A DNA stretch of 64,000 nucleotides from JACMLD01 sp044227095 (GCA_044227095.1 JBGAFV010000001.1:3348001-3412000), one strand, 5' to 3'; positions 14,669 through 24,294 are shown, counted from the first letter of the stretch. Program-made: numbers and translations. Notes: generated from the sequence alone by a model not told the origin.

Positions 14669-15838
14669 TTATGCATTTTTTATTATCCTTGCATTTTTTT
14701 GTGCTTTCAATGCAAGTTCTGTTGCAAGAAAACAATGTTCCTGGGTCATTGCAGTTTCTGTGCGGTTGATGATATCATCAACAAGTTTTTTGCCATAAGG
14801 CAGATCCTGGTTGCTGCAATCTATATAAGTTGTTTCTTTTTGATTAACCAGGAAAAGATGATTGCCGCCCGGTCTTCCGGCAATGTCAACATTTTTGCGG
14901 ACTTCCATAAAACCTTCGGTGCCTAATACGGTTAATCTTCCATCGCCCCAGGTATTCAATCCGTCAGGAGTAAACCAATCAACACGCAAATACCCCGAAC
15001 CGCCATTGCCACTTAGCATAACATCGCCAAAATCTTCAAACAAAGGGAACTGCGGATGATTAACATTGCCAATTTGCGATGCAACCACTTCTGCTTTGGT
15101 AGAACCTGTAAAAAACAAAAACTGATCGAACTGGTGAGAACCAATATCGGTAATGATTCCGCCAAAACGTTTTTTATCGAAGAACCACGCAGGCCGTGTA
15201 GGTGTGCTCATTCGGTGTGCGCCAAGGCCTATGGTTTGAATTACTTTTCCTATAGCACCTGCTTTTGCCAGCTCGCCAGCTTTTTCGGTTCCTTTATTTT
15301 CAAACCTTTCGCTGTACATAATAGAATAAATGCGCTTGGTTTCTTTTTGTACTTTTTTTACTTCGGCAAGTTGTTCGAGAGAAGTAATGCCGGGCTTATC
15401 TGACATATAATCTTTGCCATGCTTCATTACACGAATACCAAGCGGTGCACGTTCATCTGGTATAATGGAACTTAAAACGAGTTGTATGCTATTGTCTTCA
15501 AGAATTTCTTTTTCGCTTGTTGCTTGTTTAGCCTGCGGATATTTTTTTGCAAAAGGTGCTGCAAGCTCTGGTTCTTTTGCATAAAACGAAACAAACTCCC
15601 CACCACCTCTTATTACTGCATCAACCTGCGAGTTGATGTGCCCGTGATTGATTCCAATAACTGAAAATTTTATACGCGGCGGGCCTGTATAAATATTTAC
15701 CGGGTCTGGCCTGGCACTCTGTTCTGCAATTGCTTTTGCCGCAGCTTCATTGGTTAAAAGGGGCATAAAAGCCAAACCGGCTGCTGTTTTTGCAGTATGT
15801 TGTAAAAATGTTCGCCTGTTAAAAGGAGACTTTGCCAT
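14669..15838 (-). CDS. Tat-exported Gfo/Idh/MocA-family oxidoreductase
   Basis: This 389-residue protein begins MAKSPFNRRTFLQHTAKTAA, a twin-arginine signal, so it is exported folded with its cofactor. The Rossmann domain follows (FSVIGINHGHINSQ), then a central SDKPGITSLEQL where the conserved Lys of the family EKP motif is present, and the C-terminal alpha/beta domain with GGIITDIGSHQFDQF. Family members use NAD(P) to oxidise or isomerise sugars and sugar derivatives. The start at 15838 is preferred over 15898 because it places the RR motif at the N-terminus. A TAGATTTG -7 element lies 58 bp upstream. Confidence 0.85.
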   Translation of the reverse strand: MAKSPFNRRTFLQHTAKTAAGLAFMPLLTNEAAAKAIAEQSARPDPVNIYTGPPRIKFSVIGINHGHINSQVDAVIRGGGEFVSFYAKEPELAAPFAKKYPQAKQATSEKEILEDNSIQLVLSSIIPDERAPLGIRVMKHGKDYMSDKPGITSLEQLAEVKKVQKETKRIYSIMYSERFENKGTEKAGELAKAGAIGKVIQTIGLGAHRMSTPTRPAWFFDKKRFGGIITDIGSHQFDQFLFFTGSTKAEVVASQIGNVNHPQFPLFEDFGDVMLSGNGGSGYLRVDWFTPDGLNTWGDGRLTVLGTEGFMEVRKNVDIAGRPGGNHLFLVNQKETTYIDCSNQDLPYGKKLVDDIINRTETAMTQEHCFLATELALKAQKNARIIKNA

Positions 15839-15895
15839 ATAAATTTTTTTGGGGTTTGCAAACGTTTTATTTGTTATGGAGCAGGGTGCTCCTTT

Positions 15896-15903
15896 CAAAT
15901 CTA
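15896..15903 (-). promoter_or_regulatory. -7 element TAGATTTG
   Basis: CAAATCTA on the plus strand reads TAGATTTG on the minus strand, matching TANNTTTG and giving a leader of about 50 nt for the oxidoreductase. The -33 box is weak (TTAG, 16-nt spacing). Confidence 0.45.
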
Positions 15904-16035
15904 ATGATTAAATATAGCACTAAGCGTTTAAAAAATAGCATTAACAAATGTGCTGTTTTGTGGTAGAAGAAGCAAGCGATTTTTTCTTCCCTAGTAACGG
16001 AGATTAACCGGAGATTAAAAAAAGAAGAGAAAAAT

Positions 16036-18384
16036 TTATTTCAGATTAACTCCAACCCTTAATGCCTTTAATCCTGCAACACCCTGCAATTCTTCCAGCT
16101 CAAGCTGTTCAAGATCATTTAGTAGAATTCCTTTTTCCTGCAATTGGTGTATGTAGCCTTTAAATTCTTCAGCGTCGCGTTCATTAAAATATACAATTGC
16201 AATTTTGCCAGGTTGTGTTAAACGTTCCAGCGTATTTAGCAAATTTACTTTATCAATACGCTTCTTTACAATGTGGTAACGTATGTTGTAAGCCCCTTCC
16301 ACATCAAAACGCCTTTCATCATTTCTGTAACTGATATCGATGGTACGTGGGTTTACAAAAATGAGTTGTGTTGTAAGTAGCGGGTGTTCCAGTTGGGGTA
16401 ATAAGTCATTAGTGAGCTTTGCAATAGCAGCCATAGATTCTACCTGCCAAAAACGAAGCCGCTCAACATCTTTTATCGAAAAAGATATTTTTGGAGCAAT
16501 AGATTGCCCTATATAAATATCATACTCGGTTCCGTCTGTTCTGAATTTTTCAAAATAAGATGGATAGTATTGCTGAAGTTCTTCTTTAAAAACATCAAAA
16601 TATTTTCCGATACTTTTATTAAGCGAACGAATAGAGTTTTCCAATTGTCTTCTTTTGATGAAGACAGCACCGGACTGTTCGTCTATGGCATTGAAATAAT
16701 CGCTTATTTTTTCAGTATGCTTTTCATGCTCATTTAAAGAAGACAATATTGGATGTACTTTTGTAAAAAGGAATTCATTAAACTGCAACTCTTCTTCCAC
16801 AGATACATAGTTATTCATTTTATCCATCCACAATGTGCAGCTTTCTGCCAATGATGCGGCACCATCTACGCCATTTTCAATTAAATGATATAAAAGATCC
16901 TGCAATAATCTAAGTTGTGCCTGTAAATCTTCACGCAGGGCTTTGTTTCTTTCTATGGTTGAATTGCGGATGTCTACCGCACCGTAAAGCGGGTAAACAT
17001 TTTTAAATGAAATTTTTTCAAGTGCATTTGTTTTGTGTTCAATATCGTGGCTGCGGAAATAATGCCATGCCACTTCATTAAATTTCCATTGCACCGAGGG
17101 CTGTATGACGGTGAACTTATCTTTTATAATTGTATCGAGAGAAAGATTGAATTTGTCTATAATTAATTTAAGCAATTGTGATATGTACGGAATAGCAGGT
17201 TTTAGTTTGGCAAACTGCAAATCGTTTAATACTGGGGCTTCCTTTGGTGCAGCTGTTTCAAGAATACCAACAAGGATACCATTAAAATAAACCGGGGCAA
17301 GCATATAATAATGAATGCCTGCTTTTTTCAACGCATCCTGCAAAGGTTTTGCAAGTATTGTTTTCTTATCTCCAGCTTCATACATTACATACTGCGGGTC
17401 TTTTATGTAATGGTTGATGTACCTGGCAAAAACTGGTTTGGGTATGCCTGCATCCCACGAAGCTTTTACCAAAAGACTGTAAGGAAAATTTTCATACAGC
17501 AATGCCGCCCTGTTGTTTACAGTAAAAAATGGCATTATCCCAAATTGATAAGAACTGTTGCCCAACATGGTTTGCAGCAACCTTGTTATGTGTAAAAAAT
17601 CTCCTGTGGCATTTTCTTTATCTATGCTGATGATGGCTTTGCTCAATTCATCTATTGCCTGCCTTACAGTAATATCTGTAAGTGTTAATATAGAAAAACC
17701 GCTGGCTGTAAAATTATTTAAAGGAACAAGTTTTTCTACTTCAGCAAAAGTATTGGTGCATTGGAAACATGCGTTTAGTGAATTTCCATTTACAGTGCTT
17801 TCCTTTTCTTTTGTTTTTAATTTTACATCAACAAAACGGCTATCAATATTTACACGGTAAGATTGATAAAGCCCCGTAACCGGATTAAAATAACTGCGCA
17901 CCATTTCATTTTTTTGCGGAAGTTCCAGTCCATATACTTTTTGAAGTATAAAATCGTATTGCATCTGCTGGTGCAGCTTCAACGATTTTTCTTTTGAGAG
18001 CATTAACTGGTCTTCATTTTTTGGATCAGGGCGGTTCTCAAACAATTTATAAAATGCATTGCTTGCATAAAATACTTCCGAAGAAAATCCATTGGTTAAC
18101 CCAAACAGCACTTGGTTTTCATCTTCTGTTAATGGAAAAACAATACTTGAAACAAGTTCTAGCACATCTTCATACCTGTGCATTTCAGCAGCGGGCACGC
18201 CTGTAGCCAGTTCGGGGTAAGAACGGATTTTTTCAAGTACAAAACGAAAAAAATGAACCCTTACCGATGTATCGGTATTTATTTTATGCTCGAGAAATTC
18301 AATAAATTTTTTAAAGGAAACCAGCGATTCCACTGAATTCTCCTTTGTAGCAAACTGATTAATTCTTATTACACTCTTGTTCAT
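16036..18384 (-). CDS. Large GAF-domain-like Bacteroidota protein
   Basis: The 782-residue soluble protein lacks a signal peptide and membrane segments. Residues of about 250-410 (LSKAIISIDKEN through YFNGILVGILE) have the GAF pattern. A motif VYPLYGAVDIRNST near residue 470 is followed by a long helical region, and the C-terminal part NPRTIDISYRNDERRFDVEG is beta-rich. This architecture recurs in Bacteroidota proteins of unknown function. It is the last gene of a four-gene minus-strand cluster, 28 bp after the phosphoesterase/Omp85 gene, so a link to envelope or signalling functions is likely but unspecified. Confidence 0.65.
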   Translation of the reverse strand: MNKSVIRINQFATKENSVESLVSFKKFIEFLEHKINTDTSVRVHFFRFVLEKIRSYPELATGVPAAEMHRYEDVLELVSSIVFPLTEDENQVLFGLTNGFSSEVFYASNAFYKLFENRPDPKNEDQLMLSKEKSLKLHQQMQYDFILQKVYGLELPQKNEMVRSYFNPVTGLYQSYRVNIDSRFVDVKLKTKEKESTVNGNSLNACFQCTNTFAEVEKLVPLNNFTASGFSILTLTDITVRQAIDELSKAIISIDKENATGDFLHITRLLQTMLGNSSYQFGIMPFFTVNNRAALLYENFPYSLLVKASWDAGIPKPVFARYINHYIKDPQYVMYEAGDKKTILAKPLQDALKKAGIHYYMLAPVYFNGILVGILETAAPKEAPVLNDLQFAKLKPAIPYISQLLKLIIDKFNLSLDTIIKDKFTVIQPSVQWKFNEVAWHYFRSHDIEHKTNALEKISFKNVYPLYGAVDIRNSTIERNKALREDLQAQLRLLQDLLYHLIENGVDGAASLAESCTLWMDKMNNYVSVEEELQFNEFLFTKVHPILSSLNEHEKHTEKISDYFNAIDEQSGAVFIKRRQLENSIRSLNKSIGKYFDVFKEELQQYYPSYFEKFRTDGTEYDIYIGQSIAPKISFSIKDVERLRFWQVESMAAIAKLTNDLLPQLEHPLLTTQLIFVNPRTIDISYRNDERRFDVEGAYNIRYHIVKKRIDKVNLLNTLERLTQPGKIAIVYFNERDAEEFKGYIHQLQEKGILLNDLEQLELEELQGVAGLKALRVGVNLK

Positions 18385-18412
18385 ACACGCATCTGCTTAA
18401 TAATATTTACAA

Positions 18413-21400
18413 TCAAAACCTGAAGCCCATAGTAAAGTAAGGGTACCAACCTTCTTTTGAATAACCTGCTACCATTTGCAGGAGTAGCATTTGTGCAGGT
18501 GCAAAATATAAACCACCGCCCATGCCCTGGTGCCACACTTTGTCGTTTAATCCTTTCTGCCATACTTTGCCAACATCATAAAAACCAACAAAGCCCAATT
18601 GGCCAGGTAAAATATAAGAGGCAAGGTTTACAAGTTTAATCCGTGCTTCAAAATTATTATAAAACATGTGCTCGCCTGCAAACCGGTATTGCCTGTATCC
18701 CAGCAAATTTCCCTGTCCACCTATAAATAGCGATTGGTAGAATGTTGCATTTCCTGCGGTAACGCCACCGCCAATACGGTCTGCAATTACAAAATTGGAT
18801 TTTCTGTCGATGCTTTTATAAACAGCAAACTGCGCAATTAGTTGAGTGAATGATTTTGAATAATTATTCAAACCTGCATACCCTTGCCATTTTGCATTAA
18901 AGTAATAACCGTAAGTAGGCAGTAGTAAATTATTTCTTCCTTCTACAATATAATTCGCAATTATACCTGCGTGTCCTTTATCATTGGCAATAGTGCTACT
19001 GTCGTAGGTATGCAGCTCGGACGTATTATTAATAAAGCGTCCTTTGTTTTCTTCAGGATCAAAACGATAGAATTGAACAGAAGGCCCGATTGAAAAACTA
19101 CTTTTCTTTTCGTTGCGCCAGCGGAAAGCGGGTTGCAGTTCGTATAAATTAAACCTTGTACGATAATAGAATTTATAATCGCCTGTTTTATTAAATGCTG
19201 ATGAGTTGCCCCTTCCATGAAAATTTTGTGTGTTATCCGGCGCTGATACATTTGCGTACAATGTAAAATCTGTTTTGCCAATAACATCTATCCATTCTCC
19301 TTTATACACAAACCTGAAAGCGTCTGAAGAAAATGCATGGCCAAAAATAAATTGCTGGTTGCTTGCATAGGGTGTTTTTCTGAAACCCTGTCTTATCCAT
19401 CTTATACCTGCGCCTAATATCAATCCATCATCAGCATTGTAACCGGCGGTAAGCAATGGAATGGTTTTGTTATACCTGTCGGCTGGCATATAAGCCGTAT
19501 TAGACGGACTACCAGAAAGATGCTTATGAACAGGAGAAGATTGTCCACTAAAAACAGCAGTTGTATCGCCTTCATACACATGTATTTTCCTAAGATATTT
19601 TCCTTTGCCGGAAAATGTATATTGTTTTGTTGAAGCGCCATCTCCAATAATCCTGATTTTTATGTGCGAACTGTTATTGGTGATGTTGATATTGTCGTTT
19701 CCACCGTTCATGTATAAACGCAGTTCATTGGTAACAGACGGATCCAGAATTCGACTGTAGAGCAATTTCCCTAACTCATTCTTTTTTGTGATTTTGAAAA
19801 CAGTAACGCTCAGTTTTCCGTCCATCGTATCAGCAATATTTACCTGTTCGTTTTTGTCTGAAAAAAGAACATCAATGTTTTTATTGAGAAAGCGATAATA
19901 CTCTGGCATTACACGCAACAGTTCCTGTCTTCTTTGCTGCAGTTGTTCAGACAGTTTTTGATGTGAAGCATTGTAGACGGTTGCTGGCATTTTTTGCAAA
20001 GCCGCATCTATAACAGAATCTGTAAGAGAAGTTACAGCATGGTCTGTACTATTCTTCCAGTCTTCATAAGAAAGCTGGTTGGTGAAAATGCCATCAATCA
20101 ATCTTGCATTAAAAGTAAAAGTATTGATATCGCGGATGTGTCCGCCAAAGCCCTGCAGTTTGGGTTGTATCCAGGGCAAAGCAGCAATGGAAGGCAGCAG
20201 TCCTTGGTTAATGTAGAATACCTGGTCCCTGTCTCGCGGCACTGGCCTGTATTTTTTGTCTTTTCCTTTTGCTTCATCTACCCAGCGCCACTGATCACCA
20301 TGCCTGTCCCAATCGCCTAAAAAAATATCCTGCGTACGTGCAGTTAAAAATGCCTGCTGATCAACAGCATTATCATTGTCTTCTTTCAGTTTCTGCAGCA
20401 TTTTAATAGTAGAGGTTGATTTGCCCAATGGTTCCCGCTCTTCAAGCAACACTACTTTATTGGCAAAATCCCTGCTGTAAATACCCAATTTCTGGTCTGG
20501 GGCTACATATACAATTGACGGATTACTGTGCGCAACATTCAATGCATTTGCGAATACGGGAACAGTTAATGGTGCGTAAGGAAATATTGCAGAAACGTTA
20601 TCGTGCAGCAATTTGGCGGCCAATGTTTGGTTAAGTACCTGTGGCAACAATGCATCCGGAAATTTATCAATACTCCTTATTACCCATTCTTTATTATCTT
20701 TTCCTTTTAATCTTAGTGAGTGTGTTTGCATGCCACCACCAATTTCTTCCGGAGTTAAATTTGTATTTGAAAGATGCCATACAGGAATATTGGTTTCAGT
20801 ATTCCATACTTTACGATAATTCTCTCCAAAAACACTGCGGTGCCATTTACTTACGTTTTCAAACTCTGTTACCAGGCTCATCTTTATACTATCTGTTGTT
20901 ATTTCGTCTCTCTTTTTAAATACAAGATCTTTTGGGTTGTTGTAAGGCCTGGTATAAACAAACGATTCTTTCAAACCTGCATTGCTGTAAGTATAAAAAT
21001 GCAAGCGCATGCTTTTATCCTGTAAAACATCAGCAATTACATAGCCACTGCTATCCGCTGCATAAAGACTGCCTTTACCTTTTTTTACCGGAGTGTTTTT
21101 ACATCCTGCGCCACTTACTACCTGCAATACTTCTGTTTGTATCAGCTGCAGCGTATGTTCATGACCGGCAGCATGGATAATATTTGGATGCTTGCCAAGC
21201 AGCTCGTTTGTACCGTTAATCATATCCTTATACAGTACATTCTTTAAATCTTCTGCAGGCGGGAATGCTTTTCTTAGCACTGGGTATATTGAACCTATAA
21301 TAGGCAAAGGAATATAAAGGCTCTTATTAAGATCTGTAAAAGGAAACAAATGTTCTCTTAGGGTATAGTAACCACCATGCGTTCCATAGCTGACGAAAGG

Positions 21401-22021
21401 ATGGTGCGTTGCAAGAATGATAGTCTTGTTATAGTTGCGGTATACTATTTCTTCAAGCTTTCCCAGCACATCACGTTTTGTTTTGCAGTCGCAATCAGAT
21501 TTATCAACATTATCACTATAAGGATAGAGCCACCATTCAGAATCCATCGTTACTATAACGAGGTTATCGCCTAAAGAAATTTCCTCAGGACCAGGGCATG
21601 CATTTGCAGGTATTATTTTTAATAATGAATCTTGTTGTTGCTGCAAATATTCGTTTGCAGCCATCATTTTATTATAACCAGATGGGCCGCTTTTATCCCA
21701 ATCGTGGTTGCCCGGTACAAAATATACAGGCACGCCATTTTTGCGCAGGCCTTCAAATTGTGAACGCAATATATTTAGTGAAGCTTCTTTTTTATCGGCT
21801 TTCAGTTCAACACCCCGTGGATAAATATTGTCGCCAAGAAATAGTGCTATGGTTTTACCGGGTAAAGATTTGCTAATGGCATCATTTAATATAGCCTGTT
21901 GTGTTGTATTGATTTCTCCAGCATCGCCAATAAGAATAACGCGGTACAATACATCTTCCTGTGCACGTGCACTAACCACAAAGCCAGCCAACAAATAAAG
22001 TAGTATATAGAGTTGTTTCAT
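18413..22021 (-). CDS. Exported metallophosphoesterase fused to an Omp85-type barrel, with a kinase-like middle region
   Basis: The 1202-residue protein has a signal peptide (LYILLYLLAGFVVSARAQ). Residues 28-300 form a calcineurin-type phosphoesterase: GDAGE, FLGDN (61-65), PGNHDWD (103-109), ATHHPF and GHEHT (286-290) supply the metal ligands. Residues of about 430-605 include HSLRLKGKDNKEWVIRS, FLGDWDRHGDQWRW (567-580) and VPRDRDQVF (594-602), resembling the N-lobe strand, DRH loop and metal-binding Asp of PI3K/HipA/Fam20-type kinases. The C-terminal part, about 860-1202, is a surface-antigen (Omp85/BamA-like) barrel ending YPYFTMGFRF. It probably anchors a phosphohydrolase in the outer membrane. 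The kinase-like reading is inference. Confidence 0.78.
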   Translation of the reverse strand: MKQLYILLYLLAGFVVSARAQEDVLYRVILIGDAGEINTTQQAILNDAISKSLPGKTIALFLGDNIYPRGVELKADKKEASLNILRSQFEGLRKNGVPVYFVPGNHDWDKSGPSGYNKMMAANEYLQQQQDSLLKIIPANACPGPEEISLGDNLVIVTMDSEWWLYPYSDNVDKSDCDCKTKRDVLGKLEEIVYRNYNKTIILATHHPFVSYGTHGGYYTLREHLFPFTDLNKSLYIPLPIIGSIYPVLRKAFPPAEDLKNVLYKDMINGTNELLGKHPNIIHAAGHEHTLQLIQTEVLQVVSGAGCKNTPVKKGKGSLYAADSSGYVIADVLQDKSMRLHFYTYSNAGLKESFVYTRPYNNPKDLVFKKRDEITTDSIKMSLVTEFENVSKWHRSVFGENYRKVWNTETNIPVWHLSNTNLTPEEIGGGMQTHSLRLKGKDNKEWVIRSIDKFPDALLPQVLNQTLAAKLLHDNVSAIFPYAPLTVPVFANALNVAHSNPSIVYVAPDQKLGIYSRDFANKVVLLEEREPLGKSTSTIKMLQKLKEDNDNAVDQQAFLTARTQDIFLGDWDRHGDQWRWVDEAKGKDKKYRPVPRDRDQVFYINQGLLPSIAALPWIQPKLQGFGGHIRDINTFTFNARLIDGIFTNQLSYEDWKNSTDHAVTSLTDSVIDAALQKMPATVYNASHQKLSEQLQQRRQELLRVMPEYYRFLNKNIDVLFSDKNEQVNIADTMDGKLSVTVFKITKKNELGKLLYSRILDPSVTNELRLYMNGGNDNINITNNSSHIKIRIIGDGASTKQYTFSGKGKYLRKIHVYEGDTTAVFSGQSSPVHKHLSGSPSNTAYMPADRYNKTIPLLTAGYNADDGLILGAGIRWIRQGFRKTPYASNQQFIFGHAFSSDAFRFVYKGEWIDVIGKTDFTLYANVSAPDNTQNFHGRGNSSAFNKTGDYKFYYRTRFNLYELQPAFRWRNEKKSSFSIGPSVQFYRFDPEENKGRFINNTSELHTYDSSTIANDKGHAGIIANYIVEGRNNLLLPTYGYYFNAKWQGYAGLNNYSKSFTQLIAQFAVYKSIDRKSNFVIADRIGGGVTAGNATFYQSLFIGGQGNLLGYRQYRFAGEHMFYNNFEARIKLVNLASYILPGQLGFVGFYDVGKVWQKGLNDKVWHQGMGGGLYFAPAQMLLLQMVAGYSKEGWYPYFTMGFRF

Positions 22022-22076
22022 TGTTAGGTTTGGTGTTTTGCCTGTTTATATAAATGCTTATTTAAACAGGCATTAT

Positions 22077-22934
22077 TTATTTCTTTTGCAAATTGAATTG
22101 AAGGATAGAGCCGGATTCTCCAGTTCCTCTTTCATTTGCAATAAATAAGTTTGCGGCTTTGTCAAAGGCAATGCCTTCAGGTTGCGTAAATAGAGAAGGA
22201 TTGAGGGGGTAAGCATTCAATGGTTTCCAGGATGCATCTGTTACAACAAGCAGCTTATTAACCGATGAAAGAATAAACCATTGTTGGGTAATTGGATTTC
22301 TTGCCATGCCGGAAGCTTTCAATTTAATTTTCTTTTTTCCGGTTAAGTTAACCAGGGCTTCTTCATCAATAGCAAATTGATCTTTAGCAGAAATTTTTCC
22401 ATCGGCACCAACTGAAAATATAAATCCACTTATTTTGCCTTCAGCTTTATCATCACTGCAATTCTTGCATAAAACATAAAGGCTGTTGTTGTTTTCATCA
22501 GCAAATAAAGATTCGTATTCACCGGGTGGCAATAATCCATTTTGTTCATTGGTATTGTCAATTTCTTTATTGCCAATGCTGCTGAGCGGAAATGTAAAAA
22601 ACACACCATCGCTGCGCAGCATAATCACCTGGTTGTTGCAAATGGCTACATCTTCGTAGTCGCCTTTTTTTGAAAATTTTGTATGGCGAACTTCTTTATC
22701 GCCCAAATGAAAATAAAAGAGTTTGCCTTCTTCGTCCTGTTCAGCAAATATTGTATCTGCATTGCCGCGAATAAATGTTATACCGGAAATTTCTTCAAGT
22801 ACGGAAGGCATTTTATATACAATAGGTTTTGACAGATTATAACCTGGTGGATTGCTGTTTGCAGCAGGTTGCGAGCAGGCTGCATTTACAAATACCAGGA
22901 CAATCATTAGCAAAACCATGTGTATTAATTTCAT
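22077..22934 (-). CDS. SdiA-regulated/YjiK-like lipoprotein
   Basis: The 285-residue protein has a lipoprotein signal with lipobox VNAAC (Cys20). The ATG at 22934 is chosen because it gives a normal KLIHMVLLMIVLVF signal; an upstream ATG at 22961 adds nine residues. The body is a beta-propeller-like fold with EEISGITFI, GDYEDVAICNN, YESLFADENN, ASGMARNPITQQWFILS and QPEGIAFDKAANLFIANE, the pattern of the SdiA-regulated domain. The role is unknown; it is probably anchored in the outer or inner membrane facing the periplasm. It sits 36 bp after HD-PycTM and 55 bp before the phosphoesterase gene, so all are likely one operon. Confidence 0.78.
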   Translation of the reverse strand: MKLIHMVLLMIVLVFVNAACSQPAANSNPPGYNLSKPIVYKMPSVLEEISGITFIRGNADTIFAEQDEEGKLFYFHLGDKEVRHTKFSKKGDYEDVAICNNQVIMLRSDGVFFTFPLSSIGNKEIDNTNEQNGLLPPGEYESLFADENNNSLYVLCKNCSDDKAEGKISGFIFSVGADGKISAKDQFAIDEEALVNLTGKKKIKLKASGMARNPITQQWFILSSVNKLLVVTDASWKPLNAYPLNPSLFTQPEGIAFDKAANLFIANERGTGESGSILQFNLQKK

Positions 22935-22970
22935 ATTGTTTCTAATAAATGGATTAACCATTGCCGCTAT

Positions 22971-24185
22971 TTATGCAAAAAAGATTAATGAAATAGCAAA
23001 AGCAATTACAGAAAGTATAAGGGTGAACATAAATATGGTATAGGATATACGGAGCAGTTTGTATTTATTGCCCAGCACAATTCCCTGTGAGTGTATATCC
23101 CGGATAAGGCTGGCGTATAAAAACTCACCATCTTTCATTACTTCCTGCATGCCTTCGTAGTAATGGTCAAAATCCATTCTATAAAAATTTCCAAAGAACA
23201 AAAGGTTAACAGTTTTTGCCTTCAGTTGTTCGGGCGTAAAATAGCCATTAGGTATTTTAGGCCGTGTGGCACGTACAGAAAACACAATGGCAATTACGCT
23301 GCCACTGAGCAATATTAATGTAGGCACGATGAGGTTTTGCGAAGATGAATCCAGTTTGCGGGCCATCAAACCAATAACAATAGAAAGAATTATAGAGTTA
23401 ACGGAGATCATGATATGGGCCTTGCTGTCTGCCATATCACTCAATCGCTGGTGGTTGGTAGAAGCCACGCGGAACATGGTTTCTATTCCCCTAACCGGTC
23501 GCTCTGGTTTTTTTGGTTTGGCATTTTCTTTTTCCTGTATAGGAGAGGCGAGGGGCGGTGCTGTTTGCACCATATGTGTTAAAATACTTTCCTTTTGTTT
23601 TTCTACCAGGTTATCGAGGTTCTCTGTTTTCTTTGGGTTAAGCAGCAATTGGGCGTAATCTGTGTGGTAATGATGGGCTTGCATTAAAGCTATTGTACCC
23701 CGGCGCCACTCTTTTTTATCAATATCTTTTCCTTTTCTGGCCTCTGCTTCTTTGCGCATTAATTTGTTGAGGTCGTTAAATTTATCAGTGCCAAAGTGAA
23801 AGAGATCGCCATCACAAACAATTTGTTCCAGCAGGTTATTTGGTTTTTGGGGCATTTGGGTAGCAATAATGCATCCTTTTACCTGCTCTATTGTAGCTTC
23901 ATCTACACCTGCCTCTTTTAAAAAAGAGGCTGCCATATCCGCTCCTTTTTGTTCGTGACCGGAAGCCTCGCCTAAATAATAGCCCATATCGTGAAACCAG
24001 GCGGCTGTTACCACCACAAATAAATCATGTGCATTTAACTGGTAGTGGTTGCCAATTTGTGTAACAGCGGCCACCACATTTTCTGTATGGGACTTGTTGT
24101 GATAAGCCAGTTGCTTGTGAATTCTTTTTTCAAAATATTGAATGATATAGTGCTGTGCTTTTTGCGTCAATAAAGCGTAGTCCAT
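22971..24185 (-). CDS. HD-domain protein fused to a Pycsar-type transmembrane effector domain (PycTM/DUF5706)
   Basis: Residues 1-200 form an HD phosphohydrolase domain: YHNKSHTENVV (His33), WFHDMGY (His65-Asp66), GHEQKGA and CDGDLFHFG (Asp127). Residues of about 235-404 match the PycTM domain: VASTNHQRLSDMADSKAHIM leads into hydrophobic segments near 260-275 and 288-304, with another at 378-403. PycTM domains are the membrane-damaging effectors of Pycsar anti-phage systems, opened by cyclic CMP/UMP. Here the domain is joined to a possible nucleotide phosphodiesterase, and no cyclase is recognised nearby. It is the first gene of the four-gene cluster and has a TATATTTG element about 100 bp upstream. 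Confidence 0.82.
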   Translation of the reverse strand: MDYALLTQKAQHYIIQYFEKRIHKQLAYHNKSHTENVVAAVTQIGNHYQLNAHDLFVVVTAAWFHDMGYYLGEASGHEQKGADMAASFLKEAGVDEATIEQVKGCIIATQMPQKPNNLLEQIVCDGDLFHFGTDKFNDLNKLMRKEAEARKGKDIDKKEWRRGTIALMQAHHYHTDYAQLLLNPKKTENLDNLVEKQKESILTHMVQTAPPLASPIQEKENAKPKKPERPVRGIETMFRVASTNHQRLSDMADSKAHIMISVNSIILSIVIGLMARKLDSSSQNLIVPTLILLSGSVIAIVFSVRATRPKIPNGYFTPEQLKAKTVNLLFFGNFYRMDFDHYYEGMQEVMKDGEFLYASLIRDIHSQGIVLGNKYKLLRISYTIFMFTLILSVIAFAISLIFFA

Positions 24186-24286
24186 TAGTGTATCACTTTT
24201 ATGTTGTTTTTGCTATTGTTTTTTATACGGAGCGGATTATACCGGCAGCCTGTAAGCGTTTGCGGAAAAGGGTTAGTTTATTAATA

Positions 24287-24294
24287 CAAATATA
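24287..24294 (-). promoter_or_regulatory. -7 element TATATTTG upstream of HD-PycTM
   Basis: CAAATATA on the plus strand reads TATATTTG on the minus strand. It predicts transcription of the four-gene cluster starting near 24280 with a leader of about 95 nt. The -33 match is weak. Confidence 0.4.

Noticed and set aside
14466..14735. 89-codon minus-strand frame after the oxidoreductase
   Set aside because: It runs through the oxidoreductase terminator and a dispersed repeat; no conserved pattern.
16036..18384. Class III nucleotidyl cyclase from the AVDIRNST motif, completing a Pycsar system with HD-PycTM
   Set aside because: The motif resembles the first metal-binding Asp strand of cyclases, but no second Asp hairpin or substrate-specifying residues are seen, and the surrounding sequence is helical.
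22971..24185. Complete Pycsar anti-phage operon
   Set aside because: Only the PycTM effector domain is present; no cyclase gene was recognised within the window.
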